Assembly: GCA_014084085.1 (NCBI GenBank)
Contig: NPFB01000009.1
Coordinates: 161,337-225,336, forward strand
Direction: 5' to 3'
Length of the DNA: 64,000 nt
From: Hondaea fermentalgiana
Lineage: Eukaryota; Sar; Bigyra; Thraustochytrida; Thraustochytriidae
In this document: positions 1 through 10,236 of the stretch, in pieces
Numbering within the stretch: the stretch's first letter is position 1
Layout: every line of letters starts with the position of its first letter
The notes under the pieces: generated by a model
What the model was told of the DNA's origin: nothing
What the model saw: the letters and a program-made list of their open reading frames with translations, nothing else
Database searches by the model: none
Position numbers and translations under genes: made by a program

Positions 1-42
1 GCCGCCGGTGGACTTGCGGGCAGTCTGCTTCGTGCGGGCCAT
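1..42 (-). CDS. Histone H3, N-terminal 14 codons (runs off the window)
   Basis: The reverse strand starts with ATG at 42-40 and reads MARTKQTARKSTGG, the invariant N-terminal tail of core histone H3, including the modifiable K4 and K9 and the R8-K9-S10 context. The rest of the gene lies to the left of the window. H3 pairs with H4 in the nucleosome core tetramer. The gene is divergent from the H4 gene that starts at 531, an arrangement common for replication-dependent core histones and one that allows shared control. The identification rests on 14 perfectly conserved residues, so the family is very likely; the H3 variant cannot be decided. Confidence 0.93.
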   Translation of the reverse strand, partial: MARTKQTARKSTGG

Positions 43-842
<800 letters not shown>

Positions 843-1333
843 ACAAACGAATGATTTGCATGTATTTTGTATTTTTCAATTCTCATTCTTCTTCCCCTTT
901 GATCGATCGTCTTTCACTCTCCCGCTTTCTTGTCGCTTTCTTGTCGCTTGCTTGCTCGTTAGCTTGTGCGTCCCATGTCATCGCATCGTGCATCTAGGTC
1001 GTTGGAAATCCCATCTCCATGGTTGGACCCGGATGATGTTTTGACCGAAACGGATGGCTCTTGTTTGCTCGCCCGCCTGCCGCGGCACCGGCAAGGAATG
1101 AGACTGGAATGAGAGTGAAATGAAATTCTCCCTCCGCACGGCCCTGACCAGTCATGATCGTTTCTTTACAGTGGAGAGTGAGTTAAGGTGAGAAAAAGAA
1201 ACTAAACTCACAGTGACGCCCGACACAGGCCGTCCGCGACGGCCTTCCGACCGAAACTCGCACGTGTCTCTCTCTCTCACCTCCCCCATTTATCTGAGAA
1301 TTCGCCTCGCGATAGGGTGCAATAAACAATAAA
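843..1333. other. Intergenic region between convergent H4 and HECT ligase genes
   Basis: This 491-bp spacer is mostly pyrimidine-rich 3' flank of H4. Two AATAAA hexamers on the + strand (1321-1326 and 1328-1333) directly abut the stop codon of the opposing HECT gene. No further gene is seen. Confidence 0.5.
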
Positions 1334-4300
1334 TCAGGACAGCTCAAAGCCCGCGCCCGAGCGGATCGCCGTCACGAGCTTCTCCTTCATCACTTTGCTC
1401 GACGAGTACGTCGGTAGCTTAAGGATGTTAAAACACGTCGATGCAGACGGCAAGGCCTGGTCATCAGAGCGAATAGAGACACGCTGAAGCGTAAAAGGCG
1501 GGCTTAGCGCGCCAAAACCAAGGAGCGGAGCGCGCTCGCAGCTCGTCACAAAGCGCAAAAGTCGCCCTTGGTCCTCAGCTGATAGTTCTGCCAGAACTTT
1601 CCAGAAACGCGCGACTGTGCGATCGAGCCCGTGAAATCCATTGGCGTACGATGTATGGCGACGTAAATCATCGATGCTAAAGACGCCTGCAGCGCCAGAA
1701 ATGAGCGTTTGCAACTCCGGCTCAGAAAAGAGCCGCGTCCAGCTCGGCTGAATGAGCTGCGAAAATCCACGCAAGAACGCCTGGCTCTGCGCGTGAGCGC
1801 GAACGTTCAAATAGTAGTTTGCCATGAGGTGAACGTAGCGGAACTTGTTGTGCGAGGTCACCTCAAGATTGCGACCGCCTGGCACGAGATCCACCTCCCG
1901 CTGCTCGCCAAGATCATCCTCAGTAACAGAAAAGGTGAGGCAAAGATCCCGAATATCACCGTCAAAGGTTTTGAGAAAAGACAGATTGCGATAGAGCTCG
2001 ACATCCAGCGACGGCAAGTCACCAATCGAAGACGCGCGATGGAGTAGTTTGGACAGGAAAAAACGAGCGAATCGGGGCTGAATCACCAGCTCTTCATACA
2101 AGGCCTTGCCTACAATGCAGCCGAGGAACTCGAAGAGCTCGAGATGATCCTGCTGAATGACACCCGATCGCGGATTTGGGTACAAAAGCTGATCTTCGGT
2201 CGTAGCGAAAAGACCATAGCTTGCGTCGAAGGCGACACCGCTTAAAGTCGTCCAAAACTCCTTGAATAGCCCCCCTGCGTCAATGCCCGTTTCTTCGGCG
2301 CCAGCATCGTTAACGAAAACCACATACAGGCGTCCTTTCAAGCGCGGTCCAAGTTTTGCAAGCTTTCGAAAGCCGTCTTCGAGAATGTTGGAGCGACGGA
2401 CCGTAAAGCGAAAAGATGAGCCATCGCGAGGTTGGTGCGCTTCGCGATCAGCAGCAAGCATCTTTTGAAACATGCGGACGCGCTCGGCAAATGGAATTCC
2501 AAACGCCATTTCGCGCACAACGCGCTGGCGCTGCTCCTCGGAAACTGACCTGCTCAACGCATTGACTCCATCTCTAAAGTTGAGCTGTGGCACGAGCCAG
2601 ACTTTCGTGGCACACAGCGGCCTCCTCGAATGTCGCTCGTACAGCGCGGCCAGTAACGCCGACGCGCGCTCCGCAAGAGTATCCGCAAGCGCCTTTGTTG
2701 ATGAGCCAGCCGCCGATTCTACTCGTGTCGACGCCGACGAGGACGACGACGTCGCGCTTGATGCATGGCCCGGCGATGCTTCCGTGATGGTGTGAAAGAG
2801 CCGCTGCTTGAGCTCGAGTATAAGAGCTTCGAGATCGTTTCGATGGAGTGGCACGTGCTCATCGTAAATTTCGGCATCGTCAGCAATGAGAAGACCGTGC
2901 TGCAGTACAGCGCAGAGGACGAGCAGCACGGCCTGGGCTCCGGCATCGAGGCGCTCAAAACTTTGCGACTGCTGCGAGCGAAGAGGCGTCAGCATACTGT
3001 AAAGTGCCCAGAGCCGAGTCGGAAGCTCGCGATCCCCAAAGGAGAGAGCGTTCAAGAGGCCCAGCGTGAAGGTATTGTTTGCGCGGGGAGGCCATAGCCA
3101 AATAAATGTGCCAAACGTGCGTGCCCACACAAGCGCAAGATCCAGAGGCGTGCTTGTTTGCTTTCCTCGTACGGCAGACGGCTGCGGCAGTTCAGGTGGC
3201 ATGCCCGCTCCATCGGGTTGGGGCGTAGAACCCTCGGCAAGACCGCGAGCCACATGGGACGTATTGCGAAGACCTGCACGTGCTTGGGCTGCAGTCAAGG
3301 TCGCCGAGGGCCTGCGAAGGGAGCGACGCGATGTTCCAAGCATACGACTCCACGACGAGGATGACCAGGCATCTTTGACGCGATCCAAGACTGATTTCGC
3401 AGCCGCCGCTTTTAGACTGGGTTCCGTGAGTGTCTTGTCTGCGAGCGCAGTGGCCTTAGAGGTCCACTCCCGATCGTTGCGCACGCGACGTGCTTGGAGA
3501 TCTGCCGCTGAGACCACGTGAGTGCATGTATTGACAAGGAAACTGCAGACTTCGAGACGCTGTATCTGACGAAGCTGTGCGCGGAGGAAGTCATTCATGG
3601 CCACGCAGACGCCATCACGGATCCAGATAACCGACATTTTCCCACAAAATGTCTGCTCGGGAATACTTAAAAAAAGGCTGTGCATCTTTTTCATGCCCAC
3701 TTGAAACCAGGAAGGCTCTTGGCCGGCTTGGGCCTCGAGCGACACAAGGCTGAGAAGGTTGCCGAGCTGAAAGAGGACCCCGGGCACACCTTCGGGACCT
3801 GGACCAACAATTGCGTGGCATTGCAGAGCACGTGCTATCAGATCTGGATATGCTCGCACGGAATCGAGATCGGCGCGATGCTCGAGAACTGCTAGAGAAA
3901 GAAGATCAAGCATAGCCCGCGCCGCAGAGTCCGTATCAGGAGCAACTTGCAAGATACCGAGGCAAATGTCTACCCAGCGTGCGCCCATGGCCTTGCGGGT
4001 AGCTGTCCATGGCCTTTCGCTGGTCGGGATGCCAAGAGCGTCAAGACCCTTGGAGAGTTCGTCGACCACGAGTGGGGCCACGCTCTGTGAGATTTCAACG
4101 TGGGACTCGACAATTAATGCGAGGACATCAAGAAGTCGCTCCTCCGCTCTTGGTGAGAAACCTGCCGCTGCGAGGTGCGCCGCAAAGACGCTCGCACGTT
4201 CCTTTGATAAAAACCCGGCACCCTCTCGTGCCTCGGCTTCGAGAGCATCTTGGCAGAGCCCCGCAAGATAGGTGAGTGCGGCATCATCGAATCCCGGGCG

Positions 4301-4615
4301 GTAGAATGCATTGACCTGCAGTACAAGAGCCGCAAGCGTGGCATCCGGGACCACAAACAACGGTCGGCCGGCAGCTGCGAGAACTGCTTTGACCCGGTTG
4401 ATATCCGCTTGTTTGCGTGCAAAGTCTTCCCGTAGCGTCCTCCGCAGACGCATGCGTGCCAGCCCGGACCTCACCACGCATTGCACGCGCACCGCGTGTT
4501 TCGCGAGTTCCCGCTCCCTGGCGCGCGCCTCGCGCTTCTCGCGAGCTTTGGCGACGACATCTTGCTTTCTGCTCGCCGCACCTCGGCCGCCTCGTCCGCC
4601 GTCCGAATCGAACAT
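1334..4615 (-). CDS. HECT-type E3 ubiquitin ligase, UBE3C/Hul5-like
   Basis: This 1,093-residue E3 ligase would take ubiquitin from an E2 onto a HECT cysteine and then onto substrate lysines; the UBE3C/Hul5 family works with the proteasome on poorly degraded proteins. The N-terminus (MFDSDGG..., then a basic helix with an IQ-like segment at about residues 41-60) resembles UBE3C and decides the start: the frame stays open upstream to 4891, but that part is repeat-encoded low-complexity sequence. The C-terminal HECT domain (roughly residue 740 onward) has GIDAGGLFKEFW, the catalytic Cys1061 in PSASTCFNILKLP, and the family ending AGFELS. It has no introns and is convergent with H4. Family confidence is high; assignment to UBE3C rather than UBE3B is an inference. 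Confidence 0.93.
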   Translation of the reverse strand: MFDSDGGRGGRGAASRKQDVVAKAREKREARARERELAKHAVRVQCVVRSGLARMRLRRTLREDFARKQADINRVKAVLAAAGRPLFVVPDATLAALVLQVNAFYRPGFDDAALTYLAGLCQDALEAEAREGAGFLSKERASVFAAHLAAAGFSPRAEERLLDVLALIVESHVEISQSVAPLVVDELSKGLDALGIPTSERPWTATRKAMGARWVDICLGILQVAPDTDSAARAMLDLLSLAVLEHRADLDSVRAYPDLIARALQCHAIVGPGPEGVPGVLFQLGNLLSLVSLEAQAGQEPSWFQVGMKKMHSLFLSIPEQTFCGKMSVIWIRDGVCVAMNDFLRAQLRQIQRLEVCSFLVNTCTHVVSAADLQARRVRNDREWTSKATALADKTLTEPSLKAAAAKSVLDRVKDAWSSSSWSRMLGTSRRSLRRPSATLTAAQARAGLRNTSHVARGLAEGSTPQPDGAGMPPELPQPSAVRGKQTSTPLDLALVWARTFGTFIWLWPPRANNTFTLGLLNALSFGDRELPTRLWALYSMLTPLRSQQSQSFERLDAGAQAVLLVLCAVLQHGLLIADDAEIYDEHVPLHRNDLEALILELKQRLFHTITEASPGHASSATSSSSSASTRVESAAGSSTKALADTLAERASALLAALYERHSRRPLCATKVWLVPQLNFRDGVNALSRSVSEEQRQRVVREMAFGIPFAERVRMFQKMLAADREAHQPRDGSSFRFTVRRSNILEDGFRKLAKLGPRLKGRLYVVFVNDAGAEETGIDAGGLFKEFWTTLSGVAFDASYGLFATTEDQLLYPNPRSGVIQQDHLELFEFLGCIVGKALYEELVIQPRFARFFLSKLLHRASSIGDLPSLDVELYRNLSFLKTFDGDIRDLCLTFSVTEDDLGEQREVDLVPGGRNLEVTSHNKFRYVHLMANYYLNVRAHAQSQAFLRGFSQLIQPSWTRLFSEPELQTLISGAAGVFSIDDLRRHTSYANGFHGLDRTVARFWKVLAELSAEDQGRLLRFVTSCERAPLLGFGALSPPFTLQRVSIRSDDQALPSASTCFNILKLPTYSSSKVMKEKLVTAIRSGAGFELS

Positions 4616-4694
4616 GCGGGCGGCCTTGGCCTCGCCTCGGGCCGGGCCCTCTGTGCTGTGCTGCGCTGCGCTGCCGCGCTGGCCCGCGTCGCGC

Positions 4695-4740
4695 GAGACG
4701 ACACGACACGACACGAGACGAGACGAGACGAGACGAGACA
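4695..4740. repeat. Pentanucleotide (GAGAC/GACAC)n array in the HECT 5' region
   Basis: About nine consecutive 5-bp units of GACGA/CACGA type lie 80-125 bp upstream of the HECT ATG. Very similar arrays lie upstream of the MATE gene (9504-9535) and of the second YdcZ-like gene (13472-13520). Confidence 0.85.
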
Positions 4741-4910
4741 ACACGGATTGCTCGGCACGCGATCGACGATGACTTGTCTTCCCCGGTACGATATCATGTC
4801 TCCGCGCGTACGATACTGTTCTTCGTGTTGGTCTTGTTGTTGGCCTTGGTGATGATCTTGGAAACGGCTTCGGCGCTCCAGCGCACTGCACTGGACTCTA
4901 AACGCTTCCA

Positions 4911-4983
4911 TGAGGTGATGGTCAGCGAGGTGATGATCAGCGAGGTGATGATCATCGAGGTGATGACCGAGGTGATGACCAGC
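4911..4983. repeat. Short minisatellite, core GAGGTGATGA
   Basis: Five imperfect copies of a 12-18 bp unit containing GAGGTGATGA occur in tandem between the HECT and asparaginase genes. The array is non-coding in any plausible model. Confidence 0.8.
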
Positions 4984-5868
4984 TCGCTCGAAGCCTAGTT
5001 TGTGTGAAAGTTTAATAATAGCGATGACGGACAGCCAAAATGTCATACGTGAAGTGGGCGATCAACCCTCTCAGCTCCATGAGTCTTCGTTTTCTTTCCA
5101 AAGGATGTTTCCTTTCCAAAGGATCTTTACTGGCAATAAGTAAGTTGCTGCTGGTTCCTTCGCAAAAACTTCTTTCCTGTCCAAGCGAGCCGTGTGCTGT
5201 TCGCCCCTATTGTCTGTCCCCTTTTGCTCTCCATCGCACGTCAGCTCATACCGTTTTCCCGCCAATGCTGGCAGGTATAGATACTAGATACGATAGGCAA
5301 GTGGAAACTACCAGCTTGGACTCCCAACCAACGCCTTCCCATGATGATTCACGGCACTCGCCGAGTGTGTCTCGCTGGTCCAATCGCCGTCGAGACAGTG
5401 CGAATTCTTTGCAGGCCGGCCTCCATCGCGGTCGATCGCGGAAGCCTCTCGCAGCCGCTCGTTGGCGTGGCTGTCCCGGCGCCCTCTGCGCAGTTTGCCA
5501 CGCCTCCGTTGGCCCCTCCTCCAGCATACTCGCGCTGCATCATCTGCTGGGCTGCTGCTCGAGCTTGTGCTCTTTCGGCACGAACTGGGCGCGGGGGAGG
5601 GCTGTGCAGAGCACCATCCTGCGAGGTCGCGGAGCGGAGTGGCGCTGAAGCGGACGCACGGGCCCCTGCGGAGGCAGCGTAGCGTGGCTTGCGTGGCTTG
5701 CGAGGCTTGCGAGGCTTGCGTGGCAGGAACGCTTGGCCAGCAGCAGCGCGTCTGGCTGGTGAACTCGACGTGCTCTGAGCAGCAGACCAGAACTGGACGC
5801 TGCGCGACGCACGAGCGAGGCCGGGTGCTGCTCGCTCGCGCGCGCACGAGAAGGGAGCAGGAGAGACG

Positions 5869-7026
5869 ATGTCGGGCGTGGTGATCCGCGCGGGGGCTGC
5901 ACGCGAGGACACCGCCGACGAGGTGAACTCGGAAAAGGTCGAGGGCGTGGAGGAGGAGCAGACTGCGAACATGGGCCCCAAGGTGCTCGTCTTGTACATT
6001 GGCGGCACCATTGGCATGGTCGCCGACAGCTTGGGGTCCCTCAAGCCGTGCCCTGGATACCTGACCAAGGAGCTGACGACGATGCCGGAGATGACGGCGG
6101 ACGACATGCCGAACGTCGACGTTAAGGAATACGATACGCTTGTGGACTCGTCCGACATGGATGCGAGCGACTGGGCCGCCATTGTGCGGGACATCGAAGA
6201 CAACTACTTTAACTACGACGGCTTCGTGGTGCTCCAGGGCACTGACACGATGGCGTACTCGGCTAGCGCACTTTCTTTCATGCTCGAGAACCTTGGCAAA
6301 CCTGTAGTGCTCACGGGGTCGATGATTCCGCTGATCAAGGGGTACAGTGACGCGCGAAGGAACTTGCTCATGGCAATCTTCATTGCCGGCACCTCGTGCA
6401 TTCCTGAGGTGTGCATCTTCTTTTTCGACAAGCTCCTGCGCGGCAACCGCAGCAAGAAGCTTGACACCGGTTCTCTCGACGCTTTCCAGTCGCCCAACTT
6501 TGGTCCGTTGGCCAGCGTGGGCGTAGGGATTCAGTACCACGAATCCTTTCATTTGGACCCGCCCAAGAAGCCTTTCCGTACGCATAAAACGATGGATCGG
6601 GGTGTGGCAGCCATTCGTATGATCCCCGGCTTTGACGACGAGATCTTGCGCGCGCTCAAGAACGTGTCTTCGCTCAAGGCAATTGTTGTCGAGCTTTACG
6701 GCACGGGGAATGCGCCAAGCCGCAAACGAGGCCTCGTCGAGGCTTTGGAGAGTCTCATTGCGGCGGGAAAGCTCGTCGTGGTCGTGTCGCAGTGCCCTAC
6801 GGGTAATGTGGACTTGCTCGCGTATGCTGTGGGCCGACGCTTGGCCGAGGCAGGCTGTCTTTCCGGTCATGACATGACTGTCGAGGCCGTGGCCGCCAAG
6901 CTTAGCTATTTGTTTGGCCGGGGTTTGAGCCCTGCAATTGTTCGTGATCGTCTGTCGGTGAGCTTGCGCGGCGAGCTTACCACTTCGTCGGAGCGTCGTG
7001 CGCCGCGTCTTACCTCGCCTCTTTAG
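5869..7026 (+). CDS. L-asparaginase, type I (AnsA-like)
   Basis: This 385-residue enzyme of the bacterial-type asparaginase/glutaminase family hydrolyses L-asparagine to aspartate and ammonia. The first active-site motif IGGTIGM holds the nucleophile Thr47, and the second, LQGTDTMAY, holds Thr125-Asp126. The segment PVVLTGSMIPLIKGYSDARR is the conserved stretch after it. No signal peptide is visible, so a cytosolic type I enzyme is inferred. The start at 5869 gives a 34-residue acidic leader; ATG at 5971 has a better context (A at -3, G at +4) and begins right before the conserved core, so it is a credible alternative. It is intronless and convergent with the MATE gene. Confidence 0.93.
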   Translation: MSGVVIRAGAAREDTADEVNSEKVEGVEEEQTANMGPKVLVLYIGGTIGMVADSLGSLKPCPGYLTKELTTMPEMTADDMPNVDVKEYDTLVDSSDMDASDWAAIVRDIEDNYFNYDGFVVLQGTDTMAYSASALSFMLENLGKPVVLTGSMIPLIKGYSDARRNLLMAIFIAGTSCIPEVCIFFFDKLLRGNRSKKLDTGSLDAFQSPNFGPLASVGVGIQYHESFHLDPPKKPFRTHKTMDRGVAAIRMIPGFDDEILRALKNVSSLKAIVVELYGTGNAPSRKRGLVEALESLIAAGKLVVVVSQCPTGNVDLLAYAVGRRLAEAGCLSGHDMTVEAVAAKLSYLFGRGLSPAIVRDRLSVSLRGELTTSSERRAPRLTSPL

Positions 7027-7612
7027 GACGAGATTCGGATCTCTCGTTGGGTTCTAACCACGACAACTATCTTTATTCTTATATTCCTATTGCGCGCAGT
7101 TTGGAGGAACGTGAGGACTCACTTGGTGATACTTTCGCCACTAAAACAAAGAGCCCAGGTTTTCTTTGTAAATTTTGGCAGACCAGACAAGTGATGACTG
7201 GCGACTTCGCAGTCTCCGTTGTTGAGGCCTTTTTGCAAACCACCAAAGAAATAGACATCTTTACCTTGCTCAGGCCTGGTGCTCGGAATGCACTGTTTCT
7301 GTTTATTGTTTTCGTGTGCTCTTTTTGTAGAAACCTGAGCTAGATTGATTGGAGCAAAACAAACCCACGCGTTATCGCTTAGCGCGTCTTTTGGTGGTCG
7401 TAAATTTTAAAATTAATTAAACATACACACAGAGTAGCCTTGAGAGGAAAAGTTCCCTGTTAACTTCTTCTGGATCCTTGCCATTTGCGGAATGTATAAA
7501 AAACAAAAAAAGAAGAAGCACGTTCTACAGCATACACGTGACGGTGAGAAAAGGAATAGAAAAACAAAGGAAGGGATGAGAAAGGACTTTCTCATTTTCG
7601 CTTGCAACTCTT
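7027..7612. other. Intergenic region between convergent asparaginase and MATE genes
   Basis: This 586-bp AT-richer stretch contains the 3' flanks of both genes. No gene or notable structure was recognised. Confidence 0.5.
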
Positions 7613-9301
7613 TCACGTAAGCACGGGGGAAGGAAAGGGCATGGTGTCTGCAGATATAATCGAGCCCAATCGCTGCCTGTTGTCTCGGCCCTCTGCTGCA
7701 AACGGATATTGCTGCATGTCGCTTGTCGCCATTGCATTTCGCCGCAGGGCATCGTCAAGGACCTTGTTCCAGTCCGTAGTCAGCACATTGACACAGAGTA
7801 CGAGCGTCGTGACTGCATATCCAGCCATGAGACCGAGCCATAATCCAAGAATGCCCATATCGAGGACAAGCGCCAGCACGTAGGCAAGAGGGACTGCAAC
7901 GACCCATGCGCCACAAAAGAAGGCAAGAGCCACGACATTCGGACGGCCCTGCGCGTCGAGTAGAGCCATGCTTAGATAAAAGAGGCTGAGGGCCACAAAG
8001 CCAAAACTCATGGGCAATACAATCGTTGCTGCCTCATTGATGACCCGTTCATCCTTGCTGATGATTTCTCCAATTTTGAAGCGAAACAAGAGAAGGAGGC
8101 AGCAGCTGATCAGAGACACGATAATGCATACCACAAAGGCAATCTTGGCCACGAGCTTGGCGTGCATGGCGTCCTGCATTCCAATATACATGGCGCAGCG
8201 CACAGAGGTGGCCTTCATGACGCCCCATTGAAAGGCGAGAATGCTCAGGAAGAAGCTCAACAAGCCGTTGTGCGTGCCGATAATCCAGGCGCCGTCCGTT
8301 TGTCTGCTGGCGTAAATAATGGCAAAGGATGAGACCGTCTGCATCTGGATGTCTTCCAAAAGCGTAGCGAGCGTGAGGGGCAAGCCTTGGCGCAGAAACT
8401 CGCGGACGCGAGGGGCGTAAAAGACGTCTCTGCTCCAGCCTGGCCAGCACCGCGCCGTGTCCGTGCGCCAGTAAAAGACATAGAAAAAGGAGACCCCGCA
8501 AATGAAGAAATTTGTGCTGGCCGTAGCGATGGGGCTACCCACGAAACCGAGACCGGCCCAGCCCCAGGCACCATGAATCAAGACCTGATTGAGGACGATG
8601 TTAAGCGCGATCGATACAAAAGCAATTACGACCAAGGGCAGAATAATGCCTTGTGAGAGGCAGAACTGTCGGATGGCCCCGGCAAAGAGCTGAGGGTACA
8701 GTCTGAGAATAGAGTAACGAGAGAACTGCGCAATGAGGTCTTTCACTTCGACATCGAGAGCAAAGATCGCGCCAAGAATGTCGGATGCAAACCACCAAAG
8801 CAGGGCCACAGGGATTCCAAGCACCGTGCAGAGCACGAGACAGAGCTGCAGCCAGCGTCCCAGGAGGCTGTATTGGCCGGCCCCGAAGGCCTGCGAGCAG
8901 AGTACCGTGAGAACTTGAAGGAAACCTCGCAAGAAAATTGCAATGGTCACGTCAAAGAGAACGCCAGCCTCGGAGCTGGCGGCTAGGTACTTGCTGGACT
9001 CCTCCGGGGTTCCGAGATGGCCCAAAAAGCTCATATCGACAAGAGTAAAACTTGTTGACGCGAAAAAGAGCGTCATGGTCGGCCAGGTAATGGACCACCA
9101 GGCGCGAAGTTCCGCACGTTGCTCCCTCGAGCGCCAGTCGAGCTTAAGATCCCCCATGAGTCGGTCCTCTTGAGCCCCGCCCGTGGGCAGCGTCTCGTAC
9201 GGCGTCTCATTGTCGCCCGCAAGGTCCTCGCTCGTCACCGTGCTCGGCTCCACGCGTCGATAGTCGTACTCGTACGCGTCGTCCGAAGAAGACCTATTCA
9301 T
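7613..9301 (-). CDS. MATE family multidrug/toxin extrusion transporter
   Basis: This 562-residue membrane protein is predicted to have about 12 membrane segments after a ~65-residue acidic cytoplasmic leader. The hallmark LCSQAFGAGQ after the second hydrophobic segment is the MATE signature, and the length fits the eukaryotic MATE range. Family members exchange H+ or Na+ for organic cations or metabolites at the plasma membrane or vacuole; substrate and direction cannot be told from sequence. The start ATG at 9301 is the first of the frame and is followed by a polar Ser/Asp-rich tail. Its upstream region carries pentanucleotide arrays. No intron is needed. Confidence 0.93.
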   Translation of the reverse strand: MNRSSSDDAYEYDYRRVEPSTVTSEDLAGDNETPYETLPTGGAQEDRLMGDLKLDWRSREQRAELRAWWSITWPTMTLFFASTSFTLVDMSFLGHLGTPEESSKYLAASSEAGVLFDVTIAIFLRGFLQVLTVLCSQAFGAGQYSLLGRWLQLCLVLCTVLGIPVALLWWFASDILGAIFALDVEVKDLIAQFSRYSILRLYPQLFAGAIRQFCLSQGIILPLVVIAFVSIALNIVLNQVLIHGAWGWAGLGFVGSPIATASTNFFICGVSFFYVFYWRTDTARCWPGWSRDVFYAPRVREFLRQGLPLTLATLLEDIQMQTVSSFAIIYASRQTDGAWIIGTHNGLLSFFLSILAFQWGVMKATSVRCAMYIGMQDAMHAKLVAKIAFVVCIIVSLISCCLLLLFRFKIGEIISKDERVINEAATIVLPMSFGFVALSLFYLSMALLDAQGRPNVVALAFFCGAWVVAVPLAYVLALVLDMGILGLWLGLMAGYAVTTLVLCVNVLTTDWNKVLDDALRRNAMATSDMQQYPFAAEGRDNRQRLGSIISADTMPFPSPVLT

Positions 9302-10236
9302 CGTACGGCGTGGCGTGTACGAGTCGTCCGTGGCGTGGCGAGTTGAAGTGAGGTAAGACAGGACAGGGTGTCACAACGGCGGTGACGCTGCCTGCCAAGG
9401 TCTTTACACCGACGACAACGTCGATGACGCACTGGGACCCAGGCGGCGCGCAGCGCAAAAAAGGCAGTCAACGCAGCGCAGCGCAGCGCAGCGCAGCACA
9501 GCTCGAGACGAGACGAGACGAGGCGGAGCGAGACGACGCGACGGTCGGCGAGTGCTTGGCGCTTGTATGCGCGTCCGCTCGCTCGACCCTCGCGGAATCC
9601 GGGTTTGCTCTCTCGGCCAGAGTCTGTTTGGCTGCCTGCGACGTTTCTCCTGCCACTCCCACAACCGAGTGTTGTTTTAGAAAAAGGAATTTCTCTGAAA
9701 CGAGGATGAACAACGGTTTATTAAAGACCGGGCCCCTGGCTTAGCTATTTTGGGACGAGTCGAGCAGGGCCCATCGCATCAACCGCACGAAGAGCACTTG
9801 TTATAGCTGGACAGGACAGCCGCGATCAAAGATCTTGAAGGGCGCAGAGCATCGCCAGCTTTCGTAGTCTTTCCTTTTCCTGATTGGAAAGTTTAGCGCT
9901 GATGTAGAAGGCAATATCATTTTTCTTTGCTGTGAACATTAGCTTCCGGAGAGAACTTTCTGCTCTGGATCACTTGAAGCGCGGGATTCTTTTCCAAGTG
10001 CTTGTGCAGATTGTAGCGTCAGTACCGGGATTGACATGGACGTGGTGCGGCCACGTTGTGCACAAGGTTTTTCAGGCTGCGCCGGTATTGTACCACAAGT
10101 AGACTTTCCATCCCTTACAGTTCTGAGTTGGTTCTGCAGTGAGTGCTCACTTGCAAAGTCTCAAATCTGGTCATTCTACGCGAGGAAGAGCGTGTTCCGC
10201 TGTACGGCATCGGAAGTATTGATGACCTTGCTTGGA
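9302..10236. other. MATE upstream region and spacer; repeat arrays at 9470-9535
   Basis: The part next to MATE contains a GCGCA pentamer run (about 9470-9499) followed by a GACGA pentamer run (9504-9535), roughly 170-235 bp before the MATE ATG. The rest, up to the 3' end of the next ORF, shows no gene that can be supported. Confidence 0.5.
9470..9535. repeat. Two adjacent pentanucleotide arrays, (GCGCA)n then (GACGA)n
   Basis: About six copies of GCGCA are followed directly by about six GACGA-type units in the MATE 5' region. The same pair of motifs occurs upstream of the HECT gene, although the GCGCA array there has the opposite orientation relative to the gene. Confidence 0.85.

Larger units (their letters stand above)
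4616..5868. promoter_or_regulatory. Divergent promoter region, HECT ligase / asparaginase, with three tandem-repeat blocks
   Basis: This 1.25 kb spacer separates two divergent start codons. It holds a GACGA/GACAC pentanucleotide array (4695-4740) and a CTGCG/CTGTG array (about 4653-4677) close to the HECT start, a ~15-bp minisatellite with core GAGGTGATGA (4911-4983), and a 10-bp tandem repeat (GGCTTGCGWG type, about 5687-5724) some 150 bp before the asparaginase start. No additional gene is convincing. Confidence 0.5.

Noticed and set aside
4616..4891. N-terminal extension of the HECT ligase to 4891
   Set aside because: It is encoded by pentanucleotide repeats (SRLVSSRLVS type), and family N-termini begin with MF, matching ATG at 4615.
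5308..6870. 520-codon ORF antisense to the asparaginase
   Set aside because: Arg/His-rich shadow of the real gene and of repeats in its leader.
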